Source: Leifsonia xyli subsp. cynodontis DSM 46306 (GTDB lineage: Bacteria > Actinomycetota > Actinomycetes > Actinomycetales > Microbacteriaceae). From it: DNA of 64,000 nt. A program made the translations under genes and the position numbers. Shown here piece after piece: positions 34,609 through 44,245 of this stretch (its first letter is position 1; every line of letters begins with the position of its first letter). The notes below the pieces were generated by a model. That model ran no database searches and was not told the origin of the DNA. It saw nothing but the letters and a program-made list of their open reading frames with translations. The DNA is taken from contig NC_022438.1 in NCBI RefSeq assembly GCF_000470775.1, positions 806,001 to 870,000 of the forward strand, read 5' to 3'.

Positions 34609-35772
34609 GTGACTCTCCTCGACGACGAAGCCCCATACGGGCGAACGCAGAGCGGCGAAGACGGCGACCTCCATCCGGCCGGGCGCGTCGCCCCCTCCCG
34701 CCGCGTCGTCGCCGGCTGGATCGCGATCGCCTTCGCCGTCGTCCTCACGCTGGTGCTCGCGCTCGTGCCCGCTCCGTTCGTGATCGAGCAGCCCGGGCCC
34801 GTCTTCAACACGCTCGGGACCGACCAGCGCGTCGGCGCCGCACCGTCCAAGGACGCGAAAGAGCTGATCAGCATCCCCGGGCAGAAGACCTACCCGACCT
34901 CGGGCTCCCTCGACTTGCTGACGGTCTCGGTGGTCGGCAACCCTGACGAGCGGCCGAGCTGGCTCAGCACCCTGGGCGCGTGGTTCGACCCGAGCCGCGC
35001 CGTGCTGCCGATCGACGCCGTCTTCCCGCCCGGGACCACGACGCAGCAGTCGAACGCCGAGAACGCGGCGTTGATGGTGGACTCGCAGCAGGATGCCGTC
35101 GCCGCCGCGCTCGCTCAGCTCGGCTACGAGTTCCCCCAGGCCGTCTCCGTCAAACAGCTCATCAAGGGTACACCCGCGGCGACCGTGCTGAAGGACGGGG
35201 ATGAGATCACGAGCGTCAACGGCGCGACAGTGGAGAGCGTCCAGGGCCTTCGCGACCTCGTCGCGAAGAACGGCACCTCGAAGCCCGCCGAACTCGGGAT
35301 CGTGCGGGACGGCTCGGCGAGCACCGTCCAGCTGACCCCTGTGGAGAGCGGGGGCCGTGCCGTGCTCGGGATCGGTGCGGGCATGGACTACACCTTCCCG
35401 TTCGAGGTGAAGATCCAGCTGGACGATGTGGGCGGCCCGAGCGCCGGCCAGATGTTCGCGCTCGGCATCATCGACAAGCTGACGCCGGAGGAGCTCACCG
35501 GCGGCAGGAAGATCGCCGGCACCGGGACGATCGACAATGTGGGAACGATCGGCCCCATCGGCGGCATCCGGCAGAAGATGTACGCCGCTCGCGACACCGG
35601 CGGCGCCCAGTACTTCCTAGCGCCGCGGTCCAACTGCGCTGAGGTGACCGGTCACATCCCCTCCGGTCTCCAGGTGTTCGCGGTCACGACGCTCGCCGAC
35701 TCGCTGAAGGTGCTGAAGGCCGTGAGCGCGGGGACGAGCACCGACGGCCTGCCACGCTGCCCGGCCTCCTGA
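34609..35772 (+). CDS. membrane-anchored PDZ / Lon-type (S16) serine protease, YlbL family
   Basis: About 387 residues. One membrane span near residue 45 (VVAGWIAIAFAVVLTLVLAL), then the YlbL-type extracytoplasmic region (VIEQPGPVFNTLG), a PDZ domain at about residues 180-260 (KGTPAATVLKDGDEITSVNG), and a Lon-proteolytic domain with catalytic Ser in GGPSAGQMFALGI and Lys in GPIGGIRQKMYAA. Would cleave secreted or membrane proteins at the outer face. Start placed at the GTG 34609 (GGGACC upstream) because the sequence before it has a different, Cys-rich character; a start at 34519 is open. Followed by UPF0182, as in mycobacteria. Confidence 0.87.
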   Translation: MTLLDDEAPYGRTQSGEDGDLHPAGRVAPSRRVVAGWIAIAFAVVLTLVLALVPAPFVIEQPGPVFNTLGTDQRVGAAPSKDAKELISIPGQKTYPTSGSLDLLTVSVVGNPDERPSWLSTLGAWFDPSRAVLPIDAVFPPGTTTQQSNAENAALMVDSQQDAVAAALAQLGYEFPQAVSVKQLIKGTPAATVLKDGDEITSVNGATVESVQGLRDLVAKNGTSKPAELGIVRDGSASTVQLTPVESGGRAVLGIGAGMDYTFPFEVKIQLDDVGGPSAGQMFALGIIDKLTPEELTGGRKIAGTGTIDNVGTIGPIGGIRQKMYAARDTGGAQYFLAPRSNCAEVTGHIPSGLQVFAVTTLADSLKVLKAVSAGTSTDGLPRCPAS

Positions 35773-35881
35773 GCCTTCCCGGACCGTCAGGTTCCCGGGC
35801 GCGGTGGAGGGAGGTTTTCTCAGCGACGCTCGCCTAGGATGGATCCCGATCCATGTCAGGCGAGAGCAAGAGGGCCCATAG

Positions 35882-38788
35882 GTGACGTCAGCAGCTGCAG
35901 TTCGACCCCCAGGACGCCGTCGGGCGGCCGTCTGGACCACTCTCGGGGTGATCGTGGCGCTGGTGATCCTGTTCTTCATCTTCGCCGGGCTGTACGCCGA
36001 CATCCTCTGGTACCAGCAGCTCGGCTTCCTCAGCGTGCTGACGACGCAGTGGTTCGCGGCCATCGCGATGTTCTTCATCGGGTTCCTGGGGATGGCCCTG
36101 CCGCTCTGGCTCGTCATCCAGCTGGCGTACCGGCTGCGCCCCGTCTACGCGAAGCTGAACAGCCAGCTGGACCGTTACCAGCAGGTGATCGAGCCGCTGC
36201 GGCGGCTCGCGATGTACGGCATCCCGATCGTTTTCGGGATCTTCGCGGGTGTCTCGGCGGCCAGCCGCTGGCAGACGGCCGCGATGTGGATCAACGGCAC
36301 GCCGTACGGCAAGACGGACCTGCTCTTCCACCTCGACATCGGCTTCTACCTGTTCGCGCTGCCGTTCTACCGCAGTGCGGTCGGCTTCGCCTCGGCGGTC
36401 GTCCTCATCTCGCTGCTCGCCACGCTCGCGACCTGCTATCTGTACGGCTCGATCCGGGTCAGCGGCCGCGAGGTGCGCATCTCCCGGACGGCCCGGGTGC
36501 AGATCTCGGTCATCGCCGCCGTCTACCTGCTGCTCCAGGGTGTGAGCATCTGGCTGGACCGCTATGCCACCGTGACCGATGCCAACGTCAACAATATGAT
36601 CAACGGTGCGGCCTACACCGATGTGAGCGCGACGATCCCGGGCCAGGCCGTGCTGGCCGTCGCCGCCGTGTTCGTGGCCCTCCTCTTCGCTCTCACCGCG
36701 TTCACCGGCCGCTGGCGGTTCCCGGTCGTCGGAACCGCGCTGCTCATCGTGGCCGCTCTCGTCATCGGAGCGATCTATCCGTGGGCGATCCAGCGCTTCC
36801 AGGTGGAGCCGAGCCAGAAGACACTCGAGACGCCCTATATCCAGGACTCGATCGAAGCCACCCGGGACGCCTACGGCCTGAGCGATATCGACGTCGTTCC
36901 GTACAACGCCACGACGAACGCCGAAGCGGGCGCTCTGCGGCAGGACGCGCAGACCACCGCGCAGATCCGGATCATGGACCCGGCCGTGATCAGCCCGTCG
37001 TTCCAGCAGTTGCAGCAGTTCCGCCAGTACTACTCGTTCCCGCGGAACCTCAATGTCGACCGGTACACCCTCAACGGCAGCCAGCAGGACGCCGTGGTCT
37101 CGGTGCGCGAGCTCAACCAGTCGGGCCTCACCAGCCGCAGCTGGTACAACGACACGGTCGTCTACACCCACGGCTACGGGATGGTCGCCGCATACGGCAA
37201 CCAGCGCTCCAGCGACGGCCAGCCGGTGTTCATGGAGTACGGCATCCCGACCCAGGGCACGCTCGGCACGTACGAGCCGCGGGTCTACTTCGGCCAGCAG
37301 TCGCCGACCTACTCCATCGTGGGAGCGCCGAAGGGCGCCAAATCCATCGAGCTCGACTACCCTGGTGGCGACAACGACGCCCAGCAGACATACACCACTT
37401 TCAGCGGCGACGGCGGTCCGAAGCTCGACAACATCTTCAACCGTCTGGTCTATGCGCTGAAGTTCCAGGACGAGCAGATCGTCCTCTCCACCGCGGTCAA
37501 CGACGACTCGCAGATCCTCTACGACCGCGACCCGATCAAGCGTGTGCAGAAGGCGGCTCCCTACCTGACGACGGACTCGCAGGCCTACCCCGCCGTCATC
37601 GACGGCCGCATCAAATGGGTCGTCGACGGGTACACCACGAGCAACCAGTTCCCCTATTCGCATGTCGGCAGCCTCAGCGACGCCATCGCAGACACCGAGA
37701 CGCCGAAGTCGGCCTATGCCTTCGACGACATCAACTACATCCGCAACTCGGTGAAGGCGACCGTGGACGCTTACGACGGCTCCGTGACGCTTTACGCCTG
37801 GGACGACAAGGACCCGGTGCTGAAGACCTGGCAGAAGATCTTCCCGTCGACCATCAAGCCGATCAGCGCGATGAGCGCCCAGCTGCTTCAGCATGTGCGC
37901 TACCCGTCGGATCTGTTCAAGGTGCAGCGCTCGGTCCTCGGCCAGTACCACGTCACCGACGCCGGTTCCTTCTACTCACGCGACGACGCCTGGACGCCGC
38001 CGAACGACCCCACTTCGTCGCCGACGGACCCGACACTGCAACCGCCGTACTACCTGACGATGCAGATGCCGGGACAGAAAGCGCCGACGTTCTCGCTCTA
38101 CACCACGTTCATCCCGCAGGCCGCGAGCGACTCCAGCCGTTCGATCCTGAAGGGCTATCTGGCGGTGGACGCGGACGCAGGCTCGACCAAGGGCGAAGTG
38201 GCCCCCGGCTACGGCAAGCTCAGACTCCTGTCGCTCCCCTCCAGCGACACCATCCCGGGGTCTGGGCAGGTGCAGAACAACTTCAACTCCGATCCGACCG
38301 TGTCTCAGGAGCTCAACCTACTGAGACAGGGCAAGACGGATGTGACCAACGGCAACCTCCTGACGCTGCCGGTGGGAGGCGGCCTGCTGTATGTGCAGCC
38401 GGTCTACGTCAAATCGACCGGTGAGACCAGCTATCCGATCCTGCAGAAGGTGCTCGTCGCCTTCGGCGACAAGATCGCGTTCGAGGACACACTCGACCAG
38501 GCGCTCGACTCGCTGTTCGGCGGCGACTCCGGCGCGACGGCCGGCGACAACAATGTCCCGACCACGCCCGGCGGCGGATCGAGTGGCGAGGCTGGCTCCA
38601 GTGGCGGTGGCTCGGGTTCCTCGGGGACGCAGAGCAACGCCGCCCTGCAAAAGGCGCTTCAGCAGGCCAAGCAGGCGCTCGCCGACCGGGAAGCGGCACT
38701 GAAGGCGGGCGATTGGGCCGCCTACGGCGCGGCGGACTCCCGCTTGCAGCAGGCCCTCCAAGCCGCCATCGCCGCCTCCGAAAAATAA
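35882..38788 (+). CDS. UPF0182 family large membrane protein
   Basis: 968 residues. Seven membrane spans lie in the first 310 residues (GVIVALVILFFIFAGLYADI, FFIGFLGMALPLWLVIQLAY and others). A long extracytoplasmic domain follows, with family-typical YIQDSIEATRDAYGL, PRVYFGQQSPTYSIVG, and SAVNDDSQILYDRDP-like text. The C-terminus has a Gly/Ser linker and an Ala/Gln coil after residue 880. Function unknown; broadly conserved in actinobacteria and some other phyla. GTG start at 35882 preceded by GAGGG. A TAGGAT hexamer at 35836 is a plausible -10. Confidence 0.9.
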   Translation: MTSAAAVRPPGRRRAAVWTTLGVIVALVILFFIFAGLYADILWYQQLGFLSVLTTQWFAAIAMFFIGFLGMALPLWLVIQLAYRLRPVYAKLNSQLDRYQQVIEPLRRLAMYGIPIVFGIFAGVSAASRWQTAAMWINGTPYGKTDLLFHLDIGFYLFALPFYRSAVGFASAVVLISLLATLATCYLYGSIRVSGREVRISRTARVQISVIAAVYLLLQGVSIWLDRYATVTDANVNNMINGAAYTDVSATIPGQAVLAVAAVFVALLFALTAFTGRWRFPVVGTALLIVAALVIGAIYPWAIQRFQVEPSQKTLETPYIQDSIEATRDAYGLSDIDVVPYNATTNAEAGALRQDAQTTAQIRIMDPAVISPSFQQLQQFRQYYSFPRNLNVDRYTLNGSQQDAVVSVRELNQSGLTSRSWYNDTVVYTHGYGMVAAYGNQRSSDGQPVFMEYGIPTQGTLGTYEPRVYFGQQSPTYSIVGAPKGAKSIELDYPGGDNDAQQTYTTFSGDGGPKLDNIFNRLVYALKFQDEQIVLSTAVNDDSQILYDRDPIKRVQKAAPYLTTDSQAYPAVIDGRIKWVVDGYTTSNQFPYSHVGSLSDAIADTETPKSAYAFDDINYIRNSVKATVDAYDGSVTLYAWDDKDPVLKTWQKIFPSTIKPISAMSAQLLQHVRYPSDLFKVQRSVLGQYHVTDAGSFYSRDDAWTPPNDPTSSPTDPTLQPPYYLTMQMPGQKAPTFSLYTTFIPQAASDSSRSILKGYLAVDADAGSTKGEVAPGYGKLRLLSLPSSDTIPGSGQVQNNFNSDPTVSQELNLLRQGKTDVTNGNLLTLPVGGGLLYVQPVYVKSTGETSYPILQKVLVAFGDKIAFEDTLDQALDSLFGGDSGATAGDNNVPTTPGGGSSGEAGSSGGGSGSSGTQSNAALQKALQQAKQALADREAALKAGDWAAYGAADSRLQQALQAAIAASEK

Positions 38789-38806
38789 CCCCGCGCTGGC
38801 CTTCCA

Positions 38807-38884
38807 CCCCAGCCATCGATTCCTCACTTCTTCCGCCGACACGCCGTTGTCCGCCCGGAAGAAGTGAGGAATCGATGGCTGGGG
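38807..38884. repeat. long perfect inverted repeat, 28-bp arms with 22-base loop
   Basis: CCCCAGCCATCGATTCCTCA plus CTTCTTCC (38807-38834) is exactly complementary to 38857-38884. The loop spans 38835-38856 and contains a small GAC/GTC pairing. It starts 19 bases after the UPF0182 stop and could terminate that gene, but a separate terminator follows at once. The arm shares a CCAG / TTC-CTC-CTT-TCC pattern with the repeat at 16088-16136, so both may belong to one family of palindromic elements. Confidence 0.88.
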
Positions 38885-38914
38885 GGCGAGGGCAGAGGGC
38901 GAGGGGAAGACAAA

Positions 38915-38946
38915 AGCCCCTGATCTGCGGGTACAGATCAGGGGCT
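38915..38946. terminator. bidirectional terminator after the initiator tRNA gene
   Basis: AGCCCCTGATCTG (38915-38927) pairs perfectly with CAGATCAGGGGCT (38934-38946), loop CGGGTA. T runs flank both sides (GTTTTT after the right arm; TTTTG on the minus strand), so it ends the minus-strand tRNA transcript and anything entering from UPF0182. Confidence 0.85.
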
Positions 38947-38950
38947 GTTT

Positions 38951-39028
<78 letters not shown>

Positions 39029-39154
39029 TCACAAGAACGACTCTAGCACGGCTCCCGTGACCCTCGAAATCGGGGTCACAGCCCGGGCGCGTCTCTGTAT
39101 CGGTAGAACGCTCGTCCCAGTAGGCTCATCGCGAGAAAGGGATGCGGGTGGCGA

Positions 39155-40216
39155 ATGCCTTTGAGAAGTACACGTGTTTGTGTGATCGAGGACGATCCGG
39201 ATGTCGCCTTCTACGTGAAGACCGTGCTCGAGAAACGTGCGGACGCTCACGTGGAGGCGATCACCGATCCATCCGTTGCGCTGGAGGCCATCGCGGCGTT
39301 CGATCCGGATCTCGTTCTGACGGACATCGAGATGCCGGGCATCTCCGGACTGGAACTGCTGCGCGAACTGCGCGCGACCCAGCCCGGGATGCCGGTCGTC
39401 ATCATGACGGCGCATGTCTCGGTCGATTACGCGGTCTCGGCGCTGCGCTCCCAGGCCGACGAGTTCCTCACCAAGTCCATCAACTCCACCGAGCTGGTGT
39501 CGATCGTGCGGCGGCTCGCCGAGGAGGGCCGGGCGAACCGCTCGGCGCAGAACCAGCAGGTCGTCCTCGCGATCGGCGCGCATCCCGACGATATCGAGAT
39601 CGGCATCGGCGGTCTCCTGGCCGCGCACCGGGAGGCAGGCAACTAGGTCGTCATGCTCACCCTCTCGCGTGGTGCGCGCGGCGGCGACGCCGACGACCGT
39701 CAGCACGAATCCCTCGCGGCCGCGGAGCTGCTCGGCGCGCGTCTCTTCCTCGAAGACCTCGAGGACACGCAGATCTCGGCCGCCGATCCGACGGTGAGCA
39801 TCATCGAGCGGGTGGTGAACGAGGTGCAGCCGGACATCGTCTACACACATTCCGACCACGACCGCCATCAGGACCATCGCGCCGTGCATGCCGCGACGAA
39901 CGTGGCCACCCGCTCGGTGCGCACGGTGTGCTGCTACCAGAGTCCCTCTGCGACGATCGACTTCCGGCCCACCCGGTTCGTCCCGATCGACGACTTCACC
40001 GAGACCAAGCTGCGGCTCATCGACTGCTTCCGTTCGCAGACCGACTTGCGTGCCTACCTCGAACCCGACTTCGTGCTCGCGACGGCCCGCTACTGGTCGC
40101 GCTTCGGCGGTGGCACGAGCTGCGAGCCCCTGGAAGTGATGCGTGACACCGCGGACATCTCCGTGCCCGCATCCGCGACGCAGACTGGCACCCGACTCAG
40201 GAGGACCCACGAATGA
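39155..40216 (+). pseudogene. response regulator receiver fused to PIG-L (LmbE) deacetylase, interrupted by an in-frame TAG
   Basis: Residues 1-125 are a receiver domain: VCVIEDDPD acidic pocket, phospho-acceptor Asp in VLTDIEMPG, conserved Lys in EFLTKSIN. After a short linker the PIG-L fold begins with AIGAHPDDIEIGIGG (metal-binding H-x-D-D). A TAG at 39644-39646 follows EAGN, then the same frame continues with VVMLTLSRGARGGDADDRQ and the second metal motif THSDHDRHQDHRAVH to 40216. Without the stop the protein would be 353 residues. A restart at the ATG 39653 would give an N-terminally truncated deacetylase without its first metal motif. Shares a 4-base ATGA overlap with the next gene. Confidence 0.8.
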
Positions 40217-41191
40217 CAGCCCCCCGGACCCGCGTGCTTGTGACCGGAGCCGGAGGCCCCGCGGGGATCGCGGTGATCCGCTCGCTGCTGAAGCGAGACG
40301 ACGTCGAGGTCCTCGCCGCCGATATGGACGGCTGGGCCAGCGGGCTGTACCTGGTTCCCAGCGGCGATCGCCGCATCGTGCCCGCCGGCCGCTCCGAATC
40401 GTTCGTGGACGAGGTGATCGGGATGTGCCGCGACGACCTCGTCGACGTCCTCTTCTCGACCGTCGATGTCGAGCTGCCGGGTCTCGCCGCGCGCCGCGCC
40501 GAGCCACGAGACCCTCGTCACCTGCCTCGACAAGCACCGGCTGGCGGCGACCGTCGATGGCCGGGCCCGCATCCCGCTCACCCGGCTGCTGAACCGCGCT
40601 GGGAAGGGCAAGGACTGGACCTTCCCGGTCATCGTCAAACCGCGCAGCGGCGCCGGCTCGCGCGGGGTGCGCCTGATCGCCGATCGTGCGCAGCTGGAGG
40701 CGCTGGACGACGATGACAGCATCCTGATCCAGGAGAACCTGCCCGGCGAGGAGTTCTCGGTGGATGTGCTGGCCGGTCTCGACGGTTCGATCATCGCCGC
40801 CGTTCCCCGCTCGCGCGAGCGGGTCGACTCCGGCGTGTCCATCGCCGGCCGGACGCTGCGCCGTGCGGAGCTGGAGGAGACGGCCGCTGCCGTCGCCCGC
40901 GCGCCATCGGCCTGACCGGCGTCGCGAACGTCCAGTTGCGCTACAGCGTGGACGGGGTCCCAGCTCTGCTGGAGGTCAACCCGCGCTTCCCGGGGGCGAT
41001 GCCGCTGACCATCGCCGCGGGGGTCGATATGCCGGCTCTGCTGCTGGACCTCGTCCTCGGCCGTCCCGTGCCGTCGGCGGTGGATTTCGCGGAGCTCGCC
41101 AATGTGCGCTTCCTCGAAGACGTCTTCCTGGACCCGGGCGGAGGTGCTCGTCTCCGAGAACGCCGCGCACTCGGAAGGTCCCGGCGAATGA
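40213..41191 (+). pseudogene. ATP-grasp ligase, three frame breaks
   Basis: Begins with a Rossmann-like pre-ATP-grasp domain (RVLVTGAGGPAGIAVIRSLLKRDD) as in carbamoyl-phosphate-synthase-type ligases. Near 40500 the frame shifts and probably loses a few codons; it resumes as PSHETLVTCLDKHRLAATV, with the ATP-grasp core FPVIVKPRSGAGSRGV and ILIQENLPGEEFSVDVL. At about 40905 an extra GC shifts it to AIGLTGVANVQLRYSV and LEVNPRFPGAMPL, the Mg-binding E-x-N loop. At about 41142 one extra G hides the true end, AEVLVSENAAHSEGPGE with stop at 41189-41191. Substrate unknown. That stop overlaps the PHP start by ATGA. Confidence 0.8.
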
Positions 41192-41931
41192 CAGCTCTGC
41201 TGCGTGGCGACTTCCACGTCCACTCCACTTTTTCGGACGACGCGCGGAGCACCCTCACGGAGAACATCGCCGCGGCGCACGCGGCCGGCCTGGAGCTGCT
41301 GCGGTTGACCGATCACGTCCGGGCGTCGACGACCTGGGTGCCCGAGTTCCTCGCGGCGGTGGCCGCGGAGTCCGTGCCGGAAGGGCTCACCGTCCTCACC
41401 GGTGTCGAGGCGAAGCTGCTGGATGTGTCCGGGGCGGTCGACGCCCCGGCCGGTCTCGTCGTCGGAGCGGGCGGCGTCGGCGCCGTGGTCATCGGCGACC
41501 ACCAGTTCCCCGGAACCGACGGGCCCTGGTCGCCAGAGGCGACGCGCGCCCGGCTCGCCGCCGGACTCTCCGCGGACGACGCGCTCGACCTGCTGGTGAC
41601 CGCCAGCATCCGGGCGATGGAGCGCACGCCGAACGCGCAGCTCGCGCACTGGTTCTCGATCCTGCCCAAGGTGGGTCTCAGCGAGGAGCAGCTCGGCGAC
41701 GACCGGCTGCTCGCCTGGGCCTCCGCCGCGACCGCGACCGGCACGATCGTCGAGGTCAACGAGAAGTGGGACTGCCCGGGACCCGCTGCCGTCGCTGCGC
41801 TCCAGAGCGCCGGAGCGCGTATCGTCGCCTCCACCGATAGCCACCAGGCCGGCGACGTCGGCCGGTATGAGCGCGTGAGCGCCATCCTCGATGCGGCCGC
41901 CGTGATCCGGCGGCCGAAGGGAGACCAATGA
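41188..41931 (+). CDS. PHP domain metal-dependent hydrolase
   Basis: 247 residues, intact. Metal motifs: GDFHVHSTFSDDAR (HxH), LLRLTDHVRAS (DH), LTGVEAKLLD (E), IGDHQFPGT (H), and ASTDSHQAGDVG (D-x-H). It belongs to the PHP superfamily that includes histidinol phosphatase and other phosphoesterases. It differs from the PHP gene at 11.5 kb in length and spacing. Coupled by 4-base overlaps to the ATP-grasp gene before it and the membrane peptide after it, suggesting a shared pathway. An upstream in-frame reading extends into ATP-grasp sequence but only because of the frameshift there. Confidence 0.8.
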   Translation: MTALLRGDFHVHSTFSDDARSTLTENIAAAHAAGLELLRLTDHVRASTTWVPEFLAAVAAESVPEGLTVLTGVEAKLLDVSGAVDAPAGLVVGAGGVGAVVIGDHQFPGTDGPWSPEATRARLAAGLSADDALDLLVTASIRAMERTPNAQLAHWFSILPKVGLSEEQLGDDRLLAWASAATATGTIVEVNEKWDCPGPAAVAALQSAGARIVASTDSHQAGDVGRYERVSAILDAAAVIRRPKGDQ

Positions 41932-42083
41932 GTCCTGTCGAACCGAATCGCAGACAGAGCGCGATTATCCAGCGTGAGATCGACGCGGACCGGCGCTGGG
42001 AGCGTCGCCTGTCGCTGTATGCGCTGATGGCCTTCGCCGTCCTCGCGGCGATCATCGTCGTGCGGGTGGTGTTCTTCTCGTGA
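41928..42083 (+). CDS. 51-residue single-span membrane peptide
   Basis: Translates as a charged N-terminal half (QREIDADRRWERRLS) followed by one membrane helix (LYALMAFAVLAAIIVVRVVF) and a Ser end; N-in orientation is predicted from the arginines. No family recognised. It is supported by exact 4-base overlaps at both ends (ATGA with PHP, GTGA with the response regulator) and by an intact frame between intact genes. It may anchor a complex or modulate the kinase. Confidence 0.65.
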   Translation: MSPVEPNRRQSAIIQREIDADRRWERRLSLYALMAFAVLAAIIVVRVVFFS

Positions 42084-42472
42084 GCGAGCCTCTGAAACGC
42101 GTCGTCATCGCGGATGACGACGACGATATCCGCACCCTGATGATGATCGCCGCGGGCCGCGCCGGCGTCGAGATCGTCGCCGCCGTCGACAACGGGCTGG
42201 CGGCCCTCGCCGCGGTCCGCACCGGCGACATCGACCTGGCTGTCCTCGACATCTCGATGCCCGGGCTCAACGGAGTCGAAGTCGCGGGGGCGATCCGCGG
42301 CGACACGGGGATGCGCAGCACGCTCATCCTCATGGTGTCGGCCTCCGTGCAGCTCCTGACCGATCACGGTGTCGTCGCCGATCGCTCGGACAGCTTCATC
42401 ATCAAGCCTTTCAGCCCGAGGTTGCTCTCGCAGCGCATCCGCGAGATGCTGGCGATCGGAGAGCCGGCATGA
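42080..42472 (+). CDS. single-domain response regulator
   Basis: 130 residues, only a receiver domain: acidic pair in VVIADDDDDIR, phospho-acceptor Asp in LAVLDISMPGLNG, Thr/Ser position in LILMVSAS, and Lys in FIIKPFSPRLL. There is no output domain, so it would signal by protein contact, perhaps through the receiver-deacetylase fusion upstream. Starts at a GTG overlapping the membrane-peptide stop; its stop overlaps the histidine kinase ATG. Confidence 0.9.
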   Translation: MSEPLKRVVIADDDDDIRTLMMIAAGRAGVEIVAAVDNGLAALAAVRTGDIDLAVLDISMPGLNGVEVAGAIRGDTGMRSTLILMVSASVQLLTDHGVVADRSDSFIIKPFSPRLLSQRIREMLAIGEPA

Positions 42473-44245
42473 CCTTCGAACGCTTGCTGAGCCGGATACC
42501 CATCGACTCCCCTTCGCCGCTGATGAAGCAGCTGCCGACACTCATCGGGTTCGCCCTGGCGGTCATGCTGTCCTTCCTCCCCAAAGTGGTCACCGCGGTG
42601 CTGCCGCTGTACTTCTTCCTCGCGATCGGGCTCATCGTGCTGGCGACGGTTCTCGCTGCGATGCTGCCGTGGAACCGGATGGACACCCGCTGGGTGGTCA
42701 TCGTCCCGATCATCTCGATGTTCGCGGTCGGTTCGCTGCGGCTTGCGACAGACGCTTCGGTGTCGCCGTTCGTCGTGCTGACGCTGCTGCCGTTCGTCTG
42801 GATCGCGACGGAAGCGGGCCGGATCAACATCCTGTACGCCGGAGCCGGCACTTTCCTGGTGTTGCTGGCGCCGCTGGTGGTCGGTGATATCCCGACGAAC
42901 GACGGGGACATCGTGCGCCTCGTCTTCTCCCCGTTCATCTACGCGATCGTGGCACTCGTCGTCAACGAAGTGGCGCACCGGATGCGGGTCCATCTGGCGG
43001 CGGCGCGGACGGCCGCTGTCGAGCAGGAGGCCACCCTCGCCCGGGCGGTCAAGGCGCAGGACGAGCTGGTGCTCAACGAAGCGCGGCTCAAGACGGCCAA
43101 TCGGCTCATCCAGAGCGTCTGGAACGCCGTCACCGAGCAATCTGTCATCGGCTCGGATCTCAACGGGCTCATCGATGTGTGGAACCCCGGCGCCGAGAAG
43201 ATGCTCGGCCTCACCGAGAAGCAGGTCATCGCGGGACGCCGCCACGTCATCGAGTTCCACCTCGCCAGCGAGCTCGAAAACCGGCTGCGCGATATGGACG
43301 CACAGTTCATAACGGTCCCCAGCGTCGATGACTTCTCGGCCCTCATCGACGCGGTCCGTGCGGGCTACGCCGATATCCGCGACTGGACGTACGTGCGCGC
43401 CGACGGCAAGCATGTGCCGGTGCAGGTCGCGGCCACGCCACGCCTGGACGAGAACGGCCACCGCGTCGGCTTCATCTTCGTGGCGACGGATATGACGCAG
43501 GCCCGTGAGTTCGCGCGGCTGAAAGACGAGTTCGTCGGTCTCATCTCGCATGAATTGCGGACGCCGCTCAGCAGCATCCTGGGCTATATGGAGCTGATGC
43601 GCGACGACGACGAGGCGCCGCTGTCGGACAAGCAGCTGCAATACCTGAGCGTCGCCGAGCGCAACGCGCACCGGCTGCTGCGGCTCGTGGGGGATCTGTT
43701 GTTCACGGCGCAGGTCGAGTCCGGCCACTTCCCCCATCAGCTTCAAGGAGGCCGAGCTCTCGGCCGTCATGGCGGCCTCGGTGGAGTCCGCCGGACCGGT
43801 CGCGGCGAACGCGAAGGTGGAGCTCGTCAGCGAAGTGCCCGAGCATCCCGTCGAGGTTCTCGGCGACACGGTCCGTCTGGGGCAGGCTGTGGACAATCTC
43901 GTCTCGAACGCGCTCAAGTTCACTCCGGCCGGTGGGACGGTCACCGTCACCCTGCGGGGGACGGAGGAGGTGGTGATCACCGTCACCGACACCGGCATCG
44001 GCATCCCGGCCGTGGAGCTGAGCAGCCTCTCGCAGCGCTTCTTCCGTGCGTCGACGGCGACACGCAACGCGGTTCCAGGGGTGGGCCTCGGGCTCACGAT
44101 CACGAAGGTGATCGTGACGGCGCACGGCGGTCGTCTCGACATCCAGAGCGAAGAGGGCGTCGGCACCTCGATCAGCCTGCACCTGCCCGCGGGGAAGCCC
44201 GCGCCGGCGGAGCAGGTGGCTCCCGAGGTCCAGGCGGCCACGTGA
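42469..44245 (+). pseudogene. membrane PAS histidine kinase, split by a one-base C-run insertion
   Basis: Six or so membrane spans in residues 20-170, a coiled linker, a PAS domain (TEQSVIGSDLNGLIDVWNPGAEKML to FIFVATDMTQ), and HisKA with phospho-acceptor His in GLISHELRTPLSSILGYME. At the five-C run 43731-43735 the frame is lost. Removing one C gives HFPISFKEAELSAVMAASVE and a complete HATPase domain: N box VDNLVSNALKFTP, G1 DTGIGIP, G2 GVGLGLTI, ending AAT at 44245. The first fragment alone would make a kinase without its ATP-binding domain. GTGA overlap with the nitrilase gene is preserved. Confidence 0.85.

Noticed and set aside
35888..37951. 687-codon minus-strand frame opposite UPF0182
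   Set aside because: Antisense of a strongly conserved gene; no recognisable family.
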